DNA of 41,634 nt from Candidatus Tantalella remota. Its GTDB lineage: Bacteria > Omnitrophota > Gorgyraeia > Tantalellales > Tantalellaceae. The notes under the pieces are model-generated. The model made no database searches and was not told where the DNA came from. It saw only the letters and a program-made list of their open reading frames with translations. Position numbers and translations under genes: made by a program. Positions 26,071 through 36,900 of this stretch are shown piece after piece (within the stretch, counting starts at the first letter, position 1; each line of letters opens with the position of its first letter). Location: contig JAVCCB010000009.1 in assembly GCA_030765685.1 (NCBI GenBank), forward strand, positions 1 through 41,634, in the 5' to 3' direction.

Positions 26071-26182
26071 ATCGTGTCTCTGGCAGTATGTTTCTTGTGG
26101 ACTTGCAGAGGGTTGAACGTAAATTATGTCTTAGGAACGGGATGTCTACGATGTCCCGTGAGCTTTAAAGGGGATATAAAAG

Positions 26183-29095
26183 GTGACGGGCAGAAAGAAT
26201 AAAAAAATTCAGGGCAGAAAGAACTTGAGAAGGTTTTTGACGGCAGGAGTGTGTTTTCTCCTGGTGTCATTTTTTCTTACCGGAGGAGTCCTTGCGCAGG
26301 ATGAGGGCAAAGAAATACACCGTCTTTTGGACAGCGCCATGGACAATCTTTCCGAAGGCAGATACACAAGCGCGCAGGAGGACGCCCGGAAAGTGCTGGT
26401 TTTTGAGGAAGATAATCTTGTAGCCAAAGAGATACTCGAGGATGCCGCGAAAGAAAAGGCCGAAGCTGACCTGAAGAGGCAGGCCGAAGAATATGCCCGA
26501 CGAATGATCCGCGAAGAAAAGCCGACGCCTGTGCCGGTCGATCGAAATGCCAGAAAACGCGCCGAGCAGGTAACCACGTATCTCGAGCAGGCGCAGAAGG
26601 CGGCGGATGCGCAGGAGTTTGACAAGGCCCGAAAATACGCCCAGAAAGCGTCCGAGGCGGATCCTGAAAACCCTGCCGCGGTCCAGATGCTGGACAATTT
26701 ACAGGCGGCAGAAGCTATTTTCACGGCGGAGCAGGCACATCAGACCGAAGAAGAAGAGAAAAGAAAGATGCTCAAAGATGCCCGGGCAGAAGCGGAGGAG
26801 CAGGCTCAAAAAGAGAGGGTAACGGCACAAAAGGTTTCTCATTACGTCGCAAAATCCAGAGAATATCTTTCCAGAGGAGATTACAACAACGCCAGAAAAT
26901 ACGCATACAAGGCTCAGGTCGAAAGTCCTACCGATAGCGAGACGCTTACCCTTCTTACCGACATAGCCCAGGAAGAACTTTTTGGACCCCGTGAAAAGGA
27001 AGCTGTCTCTCAGGCAAAGGGAGTGCAAAAGGCCATAGAAGAAGATCAGAAGAGAGGAGACCCCTTCCACTCGCATGACGAGCCTAAGGGGTGGATAGAC
27101 CATATTAAAGACATCTTCACGCCGAGAAAATTCTCTTTAGGAGAAGTGCGGGAAGGCAAGGTCTATACGATAGACGAATGTGTCAACATAGCGATGAACA
27201 GAAGCCAGCGAAAGATAATGGCGGATCAGCAGGTAAAACTTGCCGAGATGAGGGTGTGGGAGACGCGCAGGGATCTTTTTCCTGAGATCACGGCTGTGGC
27301 AGAGCTATCAGAGGGAAAAGTCGGAGGTAATAACTATCAGAGGCATTATCGGGGGCAGAATTACAAGGTAGAGGTCAAGCAGACCGTTTTTGACGGGATG
27401 GGAACATGGTTCGAACTGAGACAGTCGCAGACAAACCTTGATATAGTGAAACTGGAGAGGGAAAAGATCCTGAATGAGATCGTTGAGGATACGAAAAAAG
27501 CGTACTATAGCCTGGACAAGACTAACAAAGCTCTTGTTATGCAGATGCGAAACCAGGAAACGGTCGAACGCTTCTACGGTATGATGGAAAAAGCGCATGA
27601 AGACGAACTGGTTTCCACGGTAAACTATCTTAATGTCAAGGGGCAGAACCTGCAGGCGGACTTTCAGCTTACCTCAGCGGAAGAGGACGTTAAGCTTGCT
27701 AAGATGATACTTTTTCAGGTGATGAACATGGAGCCGGAGGAAGCGATCAATATAAAACCGGTAGAAAGGCCGCAGGAGAAGCTTTCCATAGGGCTGGAAA
27801 ACTGTTACGAGCTCGCGCTGGCGAACCGGCCGGATTTTAATGTAAAGAAAAAGACCATCGAGTATTACGATTTTGAGAGAAAGATGATGAAGGCGAAGGG
27901 CTGGCCCAAAATAGATTTCCATGGTTCTTTCGGCGCCGCTAAGGAAAATTACAGGCCGCTCTTTCTGGACGCGGATCATACCTCTGACCTTTCCGGTTCT
28001 CCGAACAGGGCCGGCAGGGTGTTCGAACCCGAATGGTTCGCCGGAGTAAAAGGGAGCTGGTCATTTTTTGGGAACACTCTGGAATACAATTATGTGAAAG
28101 AAAAATGGGCGCCGACAGTCTCGTCGTTTCGCGGATCGGAAAGTATTACCAGCTATTATACGGTTAAATTCCTTGATGACCTCAAGTATTTTTCCAATCT
28201 GCAGGAATCAAAAGTAGGGTTTGAAAGAGCCAAATATGAATACCTTAAGGCGAAAAAAGATCTTCTTGTAGAGGTTAAGGAGCTGTATTTTAAGTTCAGG
28301 AAAGCCTTGCTTCTTATGGATGTGGCGGATGCCAAATATGTTCATCAGCAGATGTACCTGGACGTTCTTACGGAAAGGCTGCGTTTCGGTGAGTGGGATA
28401 TCCCCAAGATAGTGGAAGAGTATAACAAGCTTATAGAAAGCGAACACGCGGTAATAGCCGGCGACAGCGACTACTATATCTCGCTGATACAGCTAAATCA
28501 GGCAATCGGGATCTCAGATTATTTCAAGCCCGGTTATGAAAATACAGAATACAAGGAATGGGTGGACGCGCGAGATACGCGAAACGATGCGGAAAAATAC
28601 GCTAATGCCCGGTTGGTGGAAGAGGAAATGGTTCAGGTAAACTCGGAAAAAATAAGCGATTATCTGTTTCGCGCACAAAGAGAGATAGACAAGAACAGGT
28701 TTGCCCAGGCAAGAAAGTATGTTAATCGGGCGCTTGAGCTGGACGAGAACAGCAGTTCCGCCGCCGAGATGCTTGACCGGATAGACGAGGCGGAAGCGGT
28801 AGATAACGAAGCCAGGGAGCAGGAAGAAGAGACCGAAAATATAGCCGCGCAGGAAAAGGCGATCGTTAACCAGGCGGAAGAGTACGCCAGGCGGATGATC
28901 AAAGAGGAGAAACTCCACAGACAGCGGCAGGATATCGTCCAGGGGGCCCTGGAAGTGTCCAGGGAGGCTCTTAAGCGCGGGGACGTAGAGAAGGCGCGGG
29001 AATATGCCGGAAAAGCGTTGAGCATCGATCCGGATAATGCTGAGGCGCAGCAGCTTATGGATAAGGCGGACAAAGCCGCGAGCGGAAAGCAATAA
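26183..29095 (+). CDS. TolC-like outer-membrane channel protein with TPR modules at both ends
   Basis: 970 residues from GTG 26183 (GGGG upstream). Residues 1-38 are a signal peptide (cleavage near VLA/QDE). Residues about 45-265 hold three TPR-like/coiled-coil modules rich in Ala, Glu and Lys. Residues about 328-775 are the outer-membrane efflux (TolC) domain, beginning with the typical YTIDECVNIAMNRS and with long paired helices. Residues about 778-970 again carry TPR-like modules. A motif AEEYARRMI(R/K)EEK occurs near residue 101 and again near 898, showing that the two flanks are related. TolC is normally about 450 residues without such flanks. It opens the efflux operon, 16 bases before the adaptor gene. 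The channel would span outer membrane and periplasm, with both TPR arms probably in the periplasm. Confidence 0.85.
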   Translation: MTGRKNKKIQGRKNLRRFLTAGVCFLLVSFFLTGGVLAQDEGKEIHRLLDSAMDNLSEGRYTSAQEDARKVLVFEEDNLVAKEILEDAAKEKAEADLKRQAEEYARRMIREEKPTPVPVDRNARKRAEQVTTYLEQAQKAADAQEFDKARKYAQKASEADPENPAAVQMLDNLQAAEAIFTAEQAHQTEEEEKRKMLKDARAEAEEQAQKERVTAQKVSHYVAKSREYLSRGDYNNARKYAYKAQVESPTDSETLTLLTDIAQEELFGPREKEAVSQAKGVQKAIEEDQKRGDPFHSHDEPKGWIDHIKDIFTPRKFSLGEVREGKVYTIDECVNIAMNRSQRKIMADQQVKLAEMRVWETRRDLFPEITAVAELSEGKVGGNNYQRHYRGQNYKVEVKQTVFDGMGTWFELRQSQTNLDIVKLEREKILNEIVEDTKKAYYSLDKTNKALVMQMRNQETVERFYGMMEKAHEDELVSTVNYLNVKGQNLQADFQLTSAEEDVKLAKMILFQVMNMEPEEAINIKPVERPQEKLSIGLENCYELALANRPDFNVKKKTIEYYDFERKMMKAKGWPKIDFHGSFGAAKENYRPLFLDADHTSDLSGSPNRAGRVFEPEWFAGVKGSWSFFGNTLEYNYVKEKWAPTVSSFRGSESITSYYTVKFLDDLKYFSNLQESKVGFERAKYEYLKAKKDLLVEVKELYFKFRKALLLMDVADAKYVHQQMYLDVLTERLRFGEWDIPKIVEEYNKLIESEHAVIAGDSDYYISLIQLNQAIGISDYFKPGYENTEYKEWVDARDTRNDAEKYANARLVEEEMVQVNSEKISDYLFRAQREIDKNRFAQARKYVNRALELDENSSSAAEMLDRIDEAEAVDNEAREQEEETENIAAQEKAIVNQAEEYARRMIKEEKLHRQRQDIVQGALEVSREALKRGDVEKAREYAGKALSIDPDNAEAQQLMDKADKAASGKQ

Positions 29096-29111
29096 ACGTT
29101 GGAGGAGCGAT

Positions 29112-30353
29112 ATGGGAGATAATGAGAAAAAAGACGTTCTTGGGGAACTCAGGGGCAAAATAGAAGGTTACATAAAAAAGATAGATATTGCCCGGATAAA
29201 ACAGTCTGTAAAAGAACTGGACATGAAAAAAATAGATCCGGCAAAGATCAAGAAGAACTACATATGGATATTGCTGGGTATCCTGATATTGACATTTGTC
29301 CTGGCTCGGACAGTAGGCAAGATCAAGCAGGTGATCTTCGGCGCGGGCAAGGAAGAAAAAGAGATGGTGGAATTTATGGAAACCACCCCGGTAAAGGTAT
29401 ATAAGGTCAAGAGGATGGATTTTAAGGATACGCTTCCCGTCATGGGGAGGATAGAAGGATTTAAAGAGATAGATCTCCGGTTTGACGGAAAAGGCATTCT
29501 GGAAAGCTTCAACTTCGAAGAGGGAGAACGAATACTTGAAGGGGATATCATTGCCAGCCTGGACCAGAAGGACGCGCTTCTGAAACTAAAGTATGCCAGT
29601 CTTGAACTGGAAAAATCCAAGGCGCTTTACGACTTGGGCGGGATAGACAAAATAGCCGTGGAACAGAAAAAACTGGAGTATGAATCTGCCAAAAGAGATC
29701 TCGAAAAAACCAACATCTATGCTCCGAGTGACGGCTATCTCGGGAGCAAGGAAAAAAACGCGGGAACCTTTATAACTTCGCAGGACAAGATAGGCGTTTT
29801 TGTGGATTTCAGCGAGGTGTATGCCTCCTTCGACGTTATAGAAGAAGATTCTCCCAAGATGGAACTGGGGCAGACCGCGGAAATATTCCTGGACGCGTAT
29901 CCGGGAACAAGCTATTCCGGGACGGTTGATATGGTGGCGCCTATGATAGAGGGCAGGACCCGGACACAAAAAATAAAAATTGAACTTAACAACGACGAGA
30001 ATGAGCTTAAGCCGGGGATGTTCGCCCGGGCTATCATCAATACGTATGAGAAGAAAGACGCGCTGATAATACCGGCGTCTTCATTCAAGAAGCAGGAAAA
30101 TCAGTATTTCGTTTATGTGGTCCATCCGGAGGAAGTAGAGGACGCCGAGGGAGATGAGGAGCCGGTCGAAGCGGACGGTGTCGGCGTAGGCATAGTGGAG
30201 GAAAGAGAAATAGAGATAGAATATCTGACCCACGATGTGGCGGAGATAGCCAAGGGGCTGGAGGAAGGCGAACTCATAATTCGTGAACTTCATCAGGAAT
30301 ATAAGGATCAAGATAAGGTCGAGATCACCGAGGTGCAGGAGACGCTTTTTTAG
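29112..30353 (+). CDS. RND efflux adaptor (membrane-fusion protein)
   Basis: 413-residue periplasmic adaptor of the HlyD/AcrA family. The start at 29112 has GGAGGAG at 29101-29107; a longer frame from 29037 overlaps the previous gene and is rejected. Unlike AcrA it has a charged N-terminus of about 50 residues (repeated helix with IDIARIK / IDPAKIKK) before one membrane helix (about 52-68), so it is anchored rather than lipid-modified. Next come the barrel-sandwich/lipoyl half (VMGRIEGFKEIDLRF), a short helical hairpin (about 150-200), the second lipoyl half (YAPSDGYLGSKEKNAGTFI) and beta-barrel and membrane-proximal domains. An acidic insert (EDAEGDEEPVEADG) sits near residue 345. It would link the TolC-like channel to the pumps encoded downstream. 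Confidence 0.9.
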   Translation: MGDNEKKDVLGELRGKIEGYIKKIDIARIKQSVKELDMKKIDPAKIKKNYIWILLGILILTFVLARTVGKIKQVIFGAGKEEKEMVEFMETTPVKVYKVKRMDFKDTLPVMGRIEGFKEIDLRFDGKGILESFNFEEGERILEGDIIASLDQKDALLKLKYASLELEKSKALYDLGGIDKIAVEQKKLEYESAKRDLEKTNIYAPSDGYLGSKEKNAGTFITSQDKIGVFVDFSEVYASFDVIEEDSPKMELGQTAEIFLDAYPGTSYSGTVDMVAPMIEGRTRTQKIKIELNNDENELKPGMFARAIINTYEKKDALIIPASSFKKQENQYFVYVVHPEEVEDAEGDEEPVEADGVGVGIVEEREIEIEYLTHDVAEIAKGLEEGELIIRELHQEYKDQDKVEITEVQETLF

Positions 30354-30567
30354 CAGGGAGCGAGGAGCAGGGAGCTAGGAGGCAGGAGCGGGGAGCTTGG
30401 AGCGGGGAGCTTGGAGCAGGGAGCGGGGAGCAGGGAGCGGGGAGCAGGGAGCAGGGAGCTTGGAGCAGGGAGCGGGGAGCAGGGAGCGGGGAGCAGTGGG
30501 CAGGGAGCTTGGAGCAGGGAGCAGGGAGCAGTGGGCAGGGAGCTTGGAGCGGGGAGTTTGGAGCTTA
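30354..30567 (+). repeat. G-rich 7-base tandem repeat array
   Basis: About 30 degenerate heptamers, mostly gggagca, gggagct, gggagcg and tggagca, starting right after the adaptor stop codon. The plus (sense) strand has runs of three to four Gs spaced by about four bases throughout, which fits G-quadruplex-forming sequence. Open frames through it are low-complexity artefacts. Heptameric arrays of this type resemble the short tandemly repeated repetitive (STRR) sequences described in cyanobacteria. Confidence 0.85.
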
Positions 30568-30604
30568 CAGGGGAGAACTCTCTTGAAAAGAAAAACACAA
30601 ATCT

Positions 30605-30669
30605 GGTCTTAGGTCTTGGGTCTTAGGTGTTAGGCCAACACCCAAAACCAAACACCCAAAACCAAAATA
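30605..30669. repeat. Inverted blocks of degenerate 7-base repeats
   Basis: Heptamers ggtctta, ggtcttg, ggtctta, ggtgtta, gg run to 30634, where the pattern switches strand: ccaacac, ccaaaac, caaacac, ccaaaac, caaaata. The two arms are partly complementary around the GG/CC centre and could form an imperfect hairpin 21 bases before the pump start codon. Confidence 0.75.
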
Positions 30670-30690
30670 AGTATTTAAGTTGAGCTAACT

Positions 30691-33600
30691 ATGGGATTAC
30701 CGGAATTTTCCACCAGGAAACCAGTTACCACCGTCATGATATTCGCGGGAGTAATGCTATTCGGAATAATTTCACTTATGAAACTTCCGCAGGAGCTGTT
30801 TCCTCCTATAACGTACCCCCAGCTTACCGTTTTTACAGGCTACGCTAACGCCGCCCCGGTAGAGATCGAGACATTGCTTACAAAACCCGTTGAAGAAGCC
30901 GTCGGTACGGTAAGCGGCCTTAAGTCTGTAAAATCCATATCCAAAGAAGGTGTGTCACTTGTCATCGCCGAGTTTGACTGGGACCAGAACATGGATTTCG
31001 CGTCGCTCAGGACAAGGGAAAAAGTCGACCTTATCAAGGCTCGCCTGCCGCGTGATGCCACCGAACCCCTGGTCGTGCCGTTCAATCCTTTTGAACTTCC
31101 GATAATGACGATAAGCGTTACGGGTAACAGGACCCCGACGCAGTTAAGGCAGATAGCGATCGATACCATAAAGGAAGAACTGGAAAAGATAGACGGGGTA
31201 GCTTCAGCGTCCGTAGAGGGAGGGCTGGAACGGGAAATATTGATAGAGGCAAATCAGGGGAAACTGAAGACATACGACGTTTCGATCCTGGACATCTCAG
31301 ACGCTATAACCAACGCTAACCTTAATTATCCGGCCGGCACTATAAAAGAAAGTTTCTACGAGTATCTCATACGTACGCTCGGTGAGTTCCAGGATGTGAG
31401 CGAGATAGGGGGAGTGGTCGTTAAGAACAGGGCAGACGAACAGGACCGGGGGATCCCCTTCGAGCAGAAACTGAAGGAAAGAAAAATAAGTGAAGAGGCA
31501 AACCTGGTTCTCATAAAAGATGTGGCGGATGTAAAAGATACCTTCAAAGAGCGTACCAGCCATTCCAGATATAACACCAAAGAGAATATCTCTATCTCCA
31601 TACAGAAACAGGCGCAGGCGAACACTATGCAGGTCATAAACAATATCAGAGGAGCGTTCCCGCAGCTGAAGAAAATACTCCCGAAAGATATAAAAATGGA
31701 GGTAGTGTATGACCAGTCTATTTTTATCCGGGACGCTATCAATGGCGTGAGAGACGCCGCGGTCCAGGGAGGGGTTCTTGCTTTTCTGGTGCTCTTAGTG
31801 TTTCTCCGCAGTGTAAAGTCCTCTGCTATAGTTACTTTGAGCATACCGATATCCGTCATGATAGTTTTTACTTTCATGTATTTCGGGGGACTCTCGATAA
31901 ATATGATGTCTCTCGGAGGGTTGGCCCTGGGGGTAGGCATGCTTGTTGACAATGCCATAGTCGTTATGGAAAATATTTTTCGGCATAGAGAGATGGGGAA
32001 ACCTCCGGAAAAGGCCGCCACGGACGGCGCGGAGGAAGTATCGAACGCTATCGTAGCATCCACGCTGACCACCATCGCGGTTTTTCTTCCCATGATATTC
32101 GTTGTAGGTGTCGCCGGCCAGTTGTTCAAGGAGTTGGCGTTTACCGTTACCTTTTCCCTGATAGGGTCTTTGTGGGTAGCCTTGACGCTAATACCTCTTC
32201 TCAGCTGTAAACTCGGCGGAGGCGAAGAAGAAGCCGCCAAGGGAGCCGCAGCTTTTTCCGGAGGGGAGAAATGGCAGAAGATAGTAATAAAATATGAAGA
32301 GCTTCTCCGAAAATTTTTAGAGCATAAAAAAATAGGACTTTTTATAGTGCTGATGATATTCATTATGAGCCTTTTTATATTTAATGTTCTGGAAAAAGAG
32401 CTTATGCCGAAAACGGACCAGGGGCAGTTTATCGTCAACATCGATATGCCTGTAGGTACAAAGCTTTCGGAAACCAATAAGGTAATGCTGAAGATAGAGG
32501 ACGTTATACATGAGCATCCCGACGTGGAGAGCATGAGCGCCGTCCTCGGATCTACCGGGGGAGACGCGGCTAAGGACATAGTAAAAAGACTTGGAGCCCA
32601 CCAGGGGCAGCTTATCGTCACCTTGAAAGAAAGACGAAAGAATAAGACAACGGATATAGTCCAGGAGCTTCGGGCAACGGTCGACGAAGACAGATCTTTC
32701 AACAATGTGAGTGTAGATTTTGCTTTGCAGCAAAGCGTTATCTCCGGGGCGTTCGGGGGTGGGGGCAGGCCTATAACCGTTGAGATAAAAGGGGAAGAGC
32801 TTATCGTGATGGAAAAAATAGCCCGCGAGATAGAAAGAGAGCTAAACTCCATCAAGGGCATATTCGGGATAGAAGACGATGTTCCGGAACCGTCACCGGA
32901 AGTAAGAATAACTATAGACAAGGACAAGGCGTCGCTGTACGGCATATCCGTGGTCGACCTGGCGAGGATAGCGCAGATGGTGATGCGCGGATATATCCCG
33001 TCCCAGTTTAAGGAGGAAGGAAGAGAGATCGACATCCGAGTCAGGCTCAGGGAAGAGGACAGAGACTCTTATGAGAAACTGTATCGCATAATGATAAGCG
33101 CGCCCATAGGCGGGATGATACCGTTAGGTACCGTTGCCGCGTTCGAGAGAGGAAAAGGTCCCAGTGAGATCAAAAGACTCGGACAGGAGCGGACGATAAC
33201 GGTCTCGGCCAATGTCGTAGACAGAAAACTGTCGGACGTGATGGCGGATGTTGAAAAGATGATAGGAGGCCTGGAACTGGAAAGCGGATACGTGGCGGAA
33301 CTCACGGGAGAATCCGAGGAAATGAAGAAGTCGTTTAACAGCCTTCAGTTTGCCATGATACTTTCTATCGTCATGGTCTATATGATCATGGCCGCGCAGT
33401 TTGAATCGCTTACCCAGCCGCTTATAATACTCTTTACGGTGCCATTATCTCTCATTGGTGTTCTGTTAGCGCTGTTCGCCACAAGCACTTCTGTCAATGT
33501 AGTTGCTTTTCTGGGGATCATAATGTTGGGGGGGATCGTAGTTAATAATGGTATTGTGCTGATAGACTACACCAATATCCTGATAAAGAACGGTAAAAGC

Positions 33601-33849
33601 GTGATGGACGCTGTCGTAGAAGCCAGCCTTGCCAGGCTGAGGCCGATCATAATGACAGCTTTGACCACAGTTCTGGGTCTTTTCCCGATGGCCCTTGCAG
33701 TGGGCAGGGGCGCTGAACTCCGGGCACCCATGGCAATAAGCGTTATGGGAGGGCTGGTGGTATCGACTTTTCTTACCCTTGTTGTCATACCGTCGATCTT
33801 CATCGTAGAGAACGACATAAGGAACAAGGTCATAAGCTATTTTAAATAG
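30691..33849 (+). CDS. RND-family efflux pump, inner-membrane transporter
   Basis: 1052-residue transporter of the AcrB/HAE1 type: N-terminal helix, first periplasmic porter loop, helices 2-6 (from about residue 355), second loop (about 560-880) and helices 8-12. The helix-4 motif is GMLVDNAIVVMEN with D420 and N421, so of the AcrB proton-relay Asp pair (D407/D408) only the first is present. The helix-10 segment GGIVVNNGIVLIDYTN has Asn where AcrB has Lys940. Both substitutions are common in RND pumps outside the Enterobacteria. A ribosome site is not obvious in front of the ATG, and the heptamer repeats intervene between it and the adaptor. Substrate unknown. Confidence 0.92.
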   Translation: MGLPEFSTRKPVTTVMIFAGVMLFGIISLMKLPQELFPPITYPQLTVFTGYANAAPVEIETLLTKPVEEAVGTVSGLKSVKSISKEGVSLVIAEFDWDQNMDFASLRTREKVDLIKARLPRDATEPLVVPFNPFELPIMTISVTGNRTPTQLRQIAIDTIKEELEKIDGVASASVEGGLEREILIEANQGKLKTYDVSILDISDAITNANLNYPAGTIKESFYEYLIRTLGEFQDVSEIGGVVVKNRADEQDRGIPFEQKLKERKISEEANLVLIKDVADVKDTFKERTSHSRYNTKENISISIQKQAQANTMQVINNIRGAFPQLKKILPKDIKMEVVYDQSIFIRDAINGVRDAAVQGGVLAFLVLLVFLRSVKSSAIVTLSIPISVMIVFTFMYFGGLSINMMSLGGLALGVGMLVDNAIVVMENIFRHREMGKPPEKAATDGAEEVSNAIVASTLTTIAVFLPMIFVVGVAGQLFKELAFTVTFSLIGSLWVALTLIPLLSCKLGGGEEEAAKGAAAFSGGEKWQKIVIKYEELLRKFLEHKKIGLFIVLMIFIMSLFIFNVLEKELMPKTDQGQFIVNIDMPVGTKLSETNKVMLKIEDVIHEHPDVESMSAVLGSTGGDAAKDIVKRLGAHQGQLIVTLKERRKNKTTDIVQELRATVDEDRSFNNVSVDFALQQSVISGAFGGGGRPITVEIKGEELIVMEKIAREIERELNSIKGIFGIEDDVPEPSPEVRITIDKDKASLYGISVVDLARIAQMVMRGYIPSQFKEEGREIDIRVRLREEDRDSYEKLYRIMISAPIGGMIPLGTVAAFERGKGPSEIKRLGQERTITVSANVVDRKLSDVMADVEKMIGGLELESGYVAELTGESEEMKKSFNSLQFAMILSIVMVYMIMAAQFESLTQPLIILFTVPLSLIGVLLALFATSTSVNVVAFLGIIMLGGIVVNNGIVLIDYTNILIKNGKSVMDAVVEASLARLRPIIMTALTTVLGLFPMALAVGRGAELRAPMAISVMGGLVVSTFLTLVVIPSIFIVENDIRNKVISYFK

Positions 33850-33938
33850 GAAACAAATGTAAGAGGTGTGTTTCACGTCGGAGCGAAGAGTACAGACCGA
33901 TCCGGTTTCAGGAACATTTCATATCTCTCAGAAAAACC

Positions 33939-36900
33939 ATGAGCTTATCCCGATTTTCTATCTTAAGGCCGATAACGACGATCATGATATTCGCCGCTTT
34001 ATCGCTTATGGGGATCATTTCCATTACCCGCCTTCCGGTGGAATTGTACCCGGATATATCTTTCGGCCAGATCAGCATAATCATATATATACGGGGAGGG
34101 ATCCCTCCGACCGAGGTAGAATCGATGGTGACAAGGCCTATAGAAGAGGCTGTCAGTACGGTTTCCCACCTTGAGAGAATATTGTCCATATCCAAAGAAG
34201 GTGAAGCAACGGTCGTCCTGAGCTTTGAGAGAGGCATAGATATGCAGCTCGCGGCGATGGAGGTCAGGGAAAAATTCGCCAAAGTTAAAGAACAAATGCC
34301 CAAAGAGGCGGAAAAGCCCATTATAGCTCAGTTTTCTCAGACGGATGTGCCTATAGTTATTTTCGCGCTGACGAGCAGGAAGCGCACGACCGAAGAGTTG
34401 CGTCGGATGGTCGATGAAAAAGTGAAAGAAAGGGTCAAGAGGATCAATGGTGTCGCTAATGTTGAGGTCGGCGGCGGCAGAGAAAGAAAGATAATAGTAG
34501 AGGTGGATAAAAAGGCGTTGTACAGATATGCCGTATCCATAAACCGACTTATTTCGGCACTGGGGTCCAATAATCTGAACCTGCTTACCGGACAGCTTGA
34601 AAGGAGAAAGGATAAGGTCCTTATTCGGGCTATAGGGCAATTTGTAGATGTGGACGACATAAAGGACACAGTCGTTTTAACCCGGCCGGACGGGTCAGCG
34701 GTGAGAGTAAAGGACCTTGCCGATGTCAAGGATTCTTACCTTGAACCAAAGACATACGCGAGAATAAACATAAAGCCCATAGTGTCGGTATACGTTCAGA
34801 AAGAGTCCAAGGCAAATACCATCAGCGTGGCGGAAAAGATATTAAGTGAAGTTGAGAAAATAAAGACACTGGTGCCCGAGGACATTGAGGTCGTCGTTAC
34901 CAAAAACCAAGCGGAGTTTATCAGCACATCGATCTCCAACCTTCGTGATTCGCTTTTGCGCGGTGCTGCCATGATCATATTCATCCTCATGCTGTTCATG
35001 GGGAAATTCGGCAAGAAAGCGTCTGTTATTGTTCCCGCGGGTCTTCTGGTGTCGATGTTCGCGCCCAGCATCGCGCTCTACCTCCTACTGGTAGGGCTTA
35101 TCCTGTTCCTTGCTCTTTTTAAGAACTACCGGCCTATACTGATCGTAGCCATGTCTATACCTATATCCCTGATCATAACCTTTGGATTTATGGACCTGTC
35201 CAATATGATGGTTCCGGGAATAATGGATCTGACGATAAACTTTATAACCTTATTCGGTCTCGCGCTTGGTGTCGGTATGCTTGTTGATAACTCCATAGTT
35301 GTTTTTGAGAACATCGTTACAAAAAGCGAACAGGGCATGACCAGGGTGGACGCGGCTATCGAAGGTAGTACGGAAATGAACGTTGTTATTTTCGCGTCCA
35401 CGTTGACCACCGTAATAGTTTTTCTCCCTATGCTTTTTGTAAGCAAATCAATGAGCTTGTTGTACGGCGGTGTCGCGTGGACCGTAACGTTCTCACTGTG
35501 CGTCTCACTTTTTGTGGCACTTATGATAGTCCCGCTTATGAGCTCGCGAATACAGATCGTATCCAAGGGAGGTGAATCAGAGCAAGTAAAAGAAGGGTTT
35601 CTCCGGCCTTTTTACAGGCTCCAGCAGGCGGCACTTCTTTTCACTTTCAGGAGAAGGTTCCAGGCGGTAACACTGGCTGTTATATTATTCCTTATTGCAG
35701 GGTATGTTTACGGGACAATGGGGAAAGAATATCTGGGAACGACAGAACAGAGCAAGTTCACGGTATTTATTGAACTTCCCACGGGGGCGAAGCTGGACGC
35801 AAGTGACGATATAGTGAGGGAAGTGGAAGCTATTTTGCAGGAAGTCCCCGAGGTCGATGAGTTTACCGCAAGAGTTGAGGCTTGGTCGAGCAAGATATAT
35901 GTCAATCTGGTGCCTCTTAAGAGCAGGCAAAGGTCGGTGGGCGAGGTCATAGAAAGCTTGAGACCAAAAGTGCAGCGCCTTCAACCGGCTTTCATCTACT
36001 TTGAGGAAGAGCAGGAAGTCGGTACCAAAGAGATCATACTCAACATATTCGGTTATGATTATGATATTTTGAGGGAAATAGCGATCGCAATAACGACTCG
36101 TATGGGGCAGATACCCTATTTTACCGATACGAAGATAAGGATGCGCGAGGGACGGCCGGAACTTGATCTTAGGGTTGACAGAAAAAAAAGCGCTCAATTC
36201 GGGTTTTCTACAAAAGAAGTCGCCGATATGGTGCACGCCAAGGTGAGGGGTGTTCGCGCAACTATGTATCACACAAAGGCTTCTGAAGTTGAGACGATAG
36301 TAAGGATGCAGGAGAAAGACCGGAGGACTGTAAAAGATATACATGCCCTTACGGTGTCACGTTTCGGAGATGACAGGGCGACCCTGGACCAGATGGTTGA
36401 TTTTGAATATGGATTGGGTCCCAGCGAAATATGGCGCAAAAACAGAGCAAGGATGATACAAGTCAGCGCTAATATCGGTGATCTTCCTTTAAGTAAAGCA
36501 GTTAGCATCCTAGAGGACAAAATGTCTGATATGAAGCTGCCCGAAGACTATTTTTACGAAGTTGGAGGGGATTATGAGACGTTACTTAAGACGCAGCAGG
36601 AGTTTTTGCTGACGATCGTAGTGATCGTGGCCCTCATATACCTGGTACTGGCATCCATATTCGAGTCGTACAGGCAGCCGTTCATTATTATGGTAACTGT
36701 TATGCTTGCTACAGTTGGAGCTGTCGCCGCCCTGTATTTTACGAAAACTTCCATAGGGATGGGGGCTCTTATAGGACTTATGATGCTGGCTGGTATAGTC
36801 GTAAATAACGGGATTATACTTGTAGATCATGCAAATGAGCTCAAGAAACATCGCCATAACCTCTACAGACTCCTTCTTCAGGCGGCGGGAGACAGATTGA

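Noticed and set aside
30350-30626. Open frames on both strands across the G-rich heptamers
   Set aside because: They translate to simple repeats of a few residues and start inside the array; the 7-base unit has no stop in these frames by composition.
31356-33035. 559-codon minus-strand frame
   Set aside because: It is antisense to the first RND pump and rich in Ser/Thr/Ile; the pump motifs on the plus strand are unambiguous.
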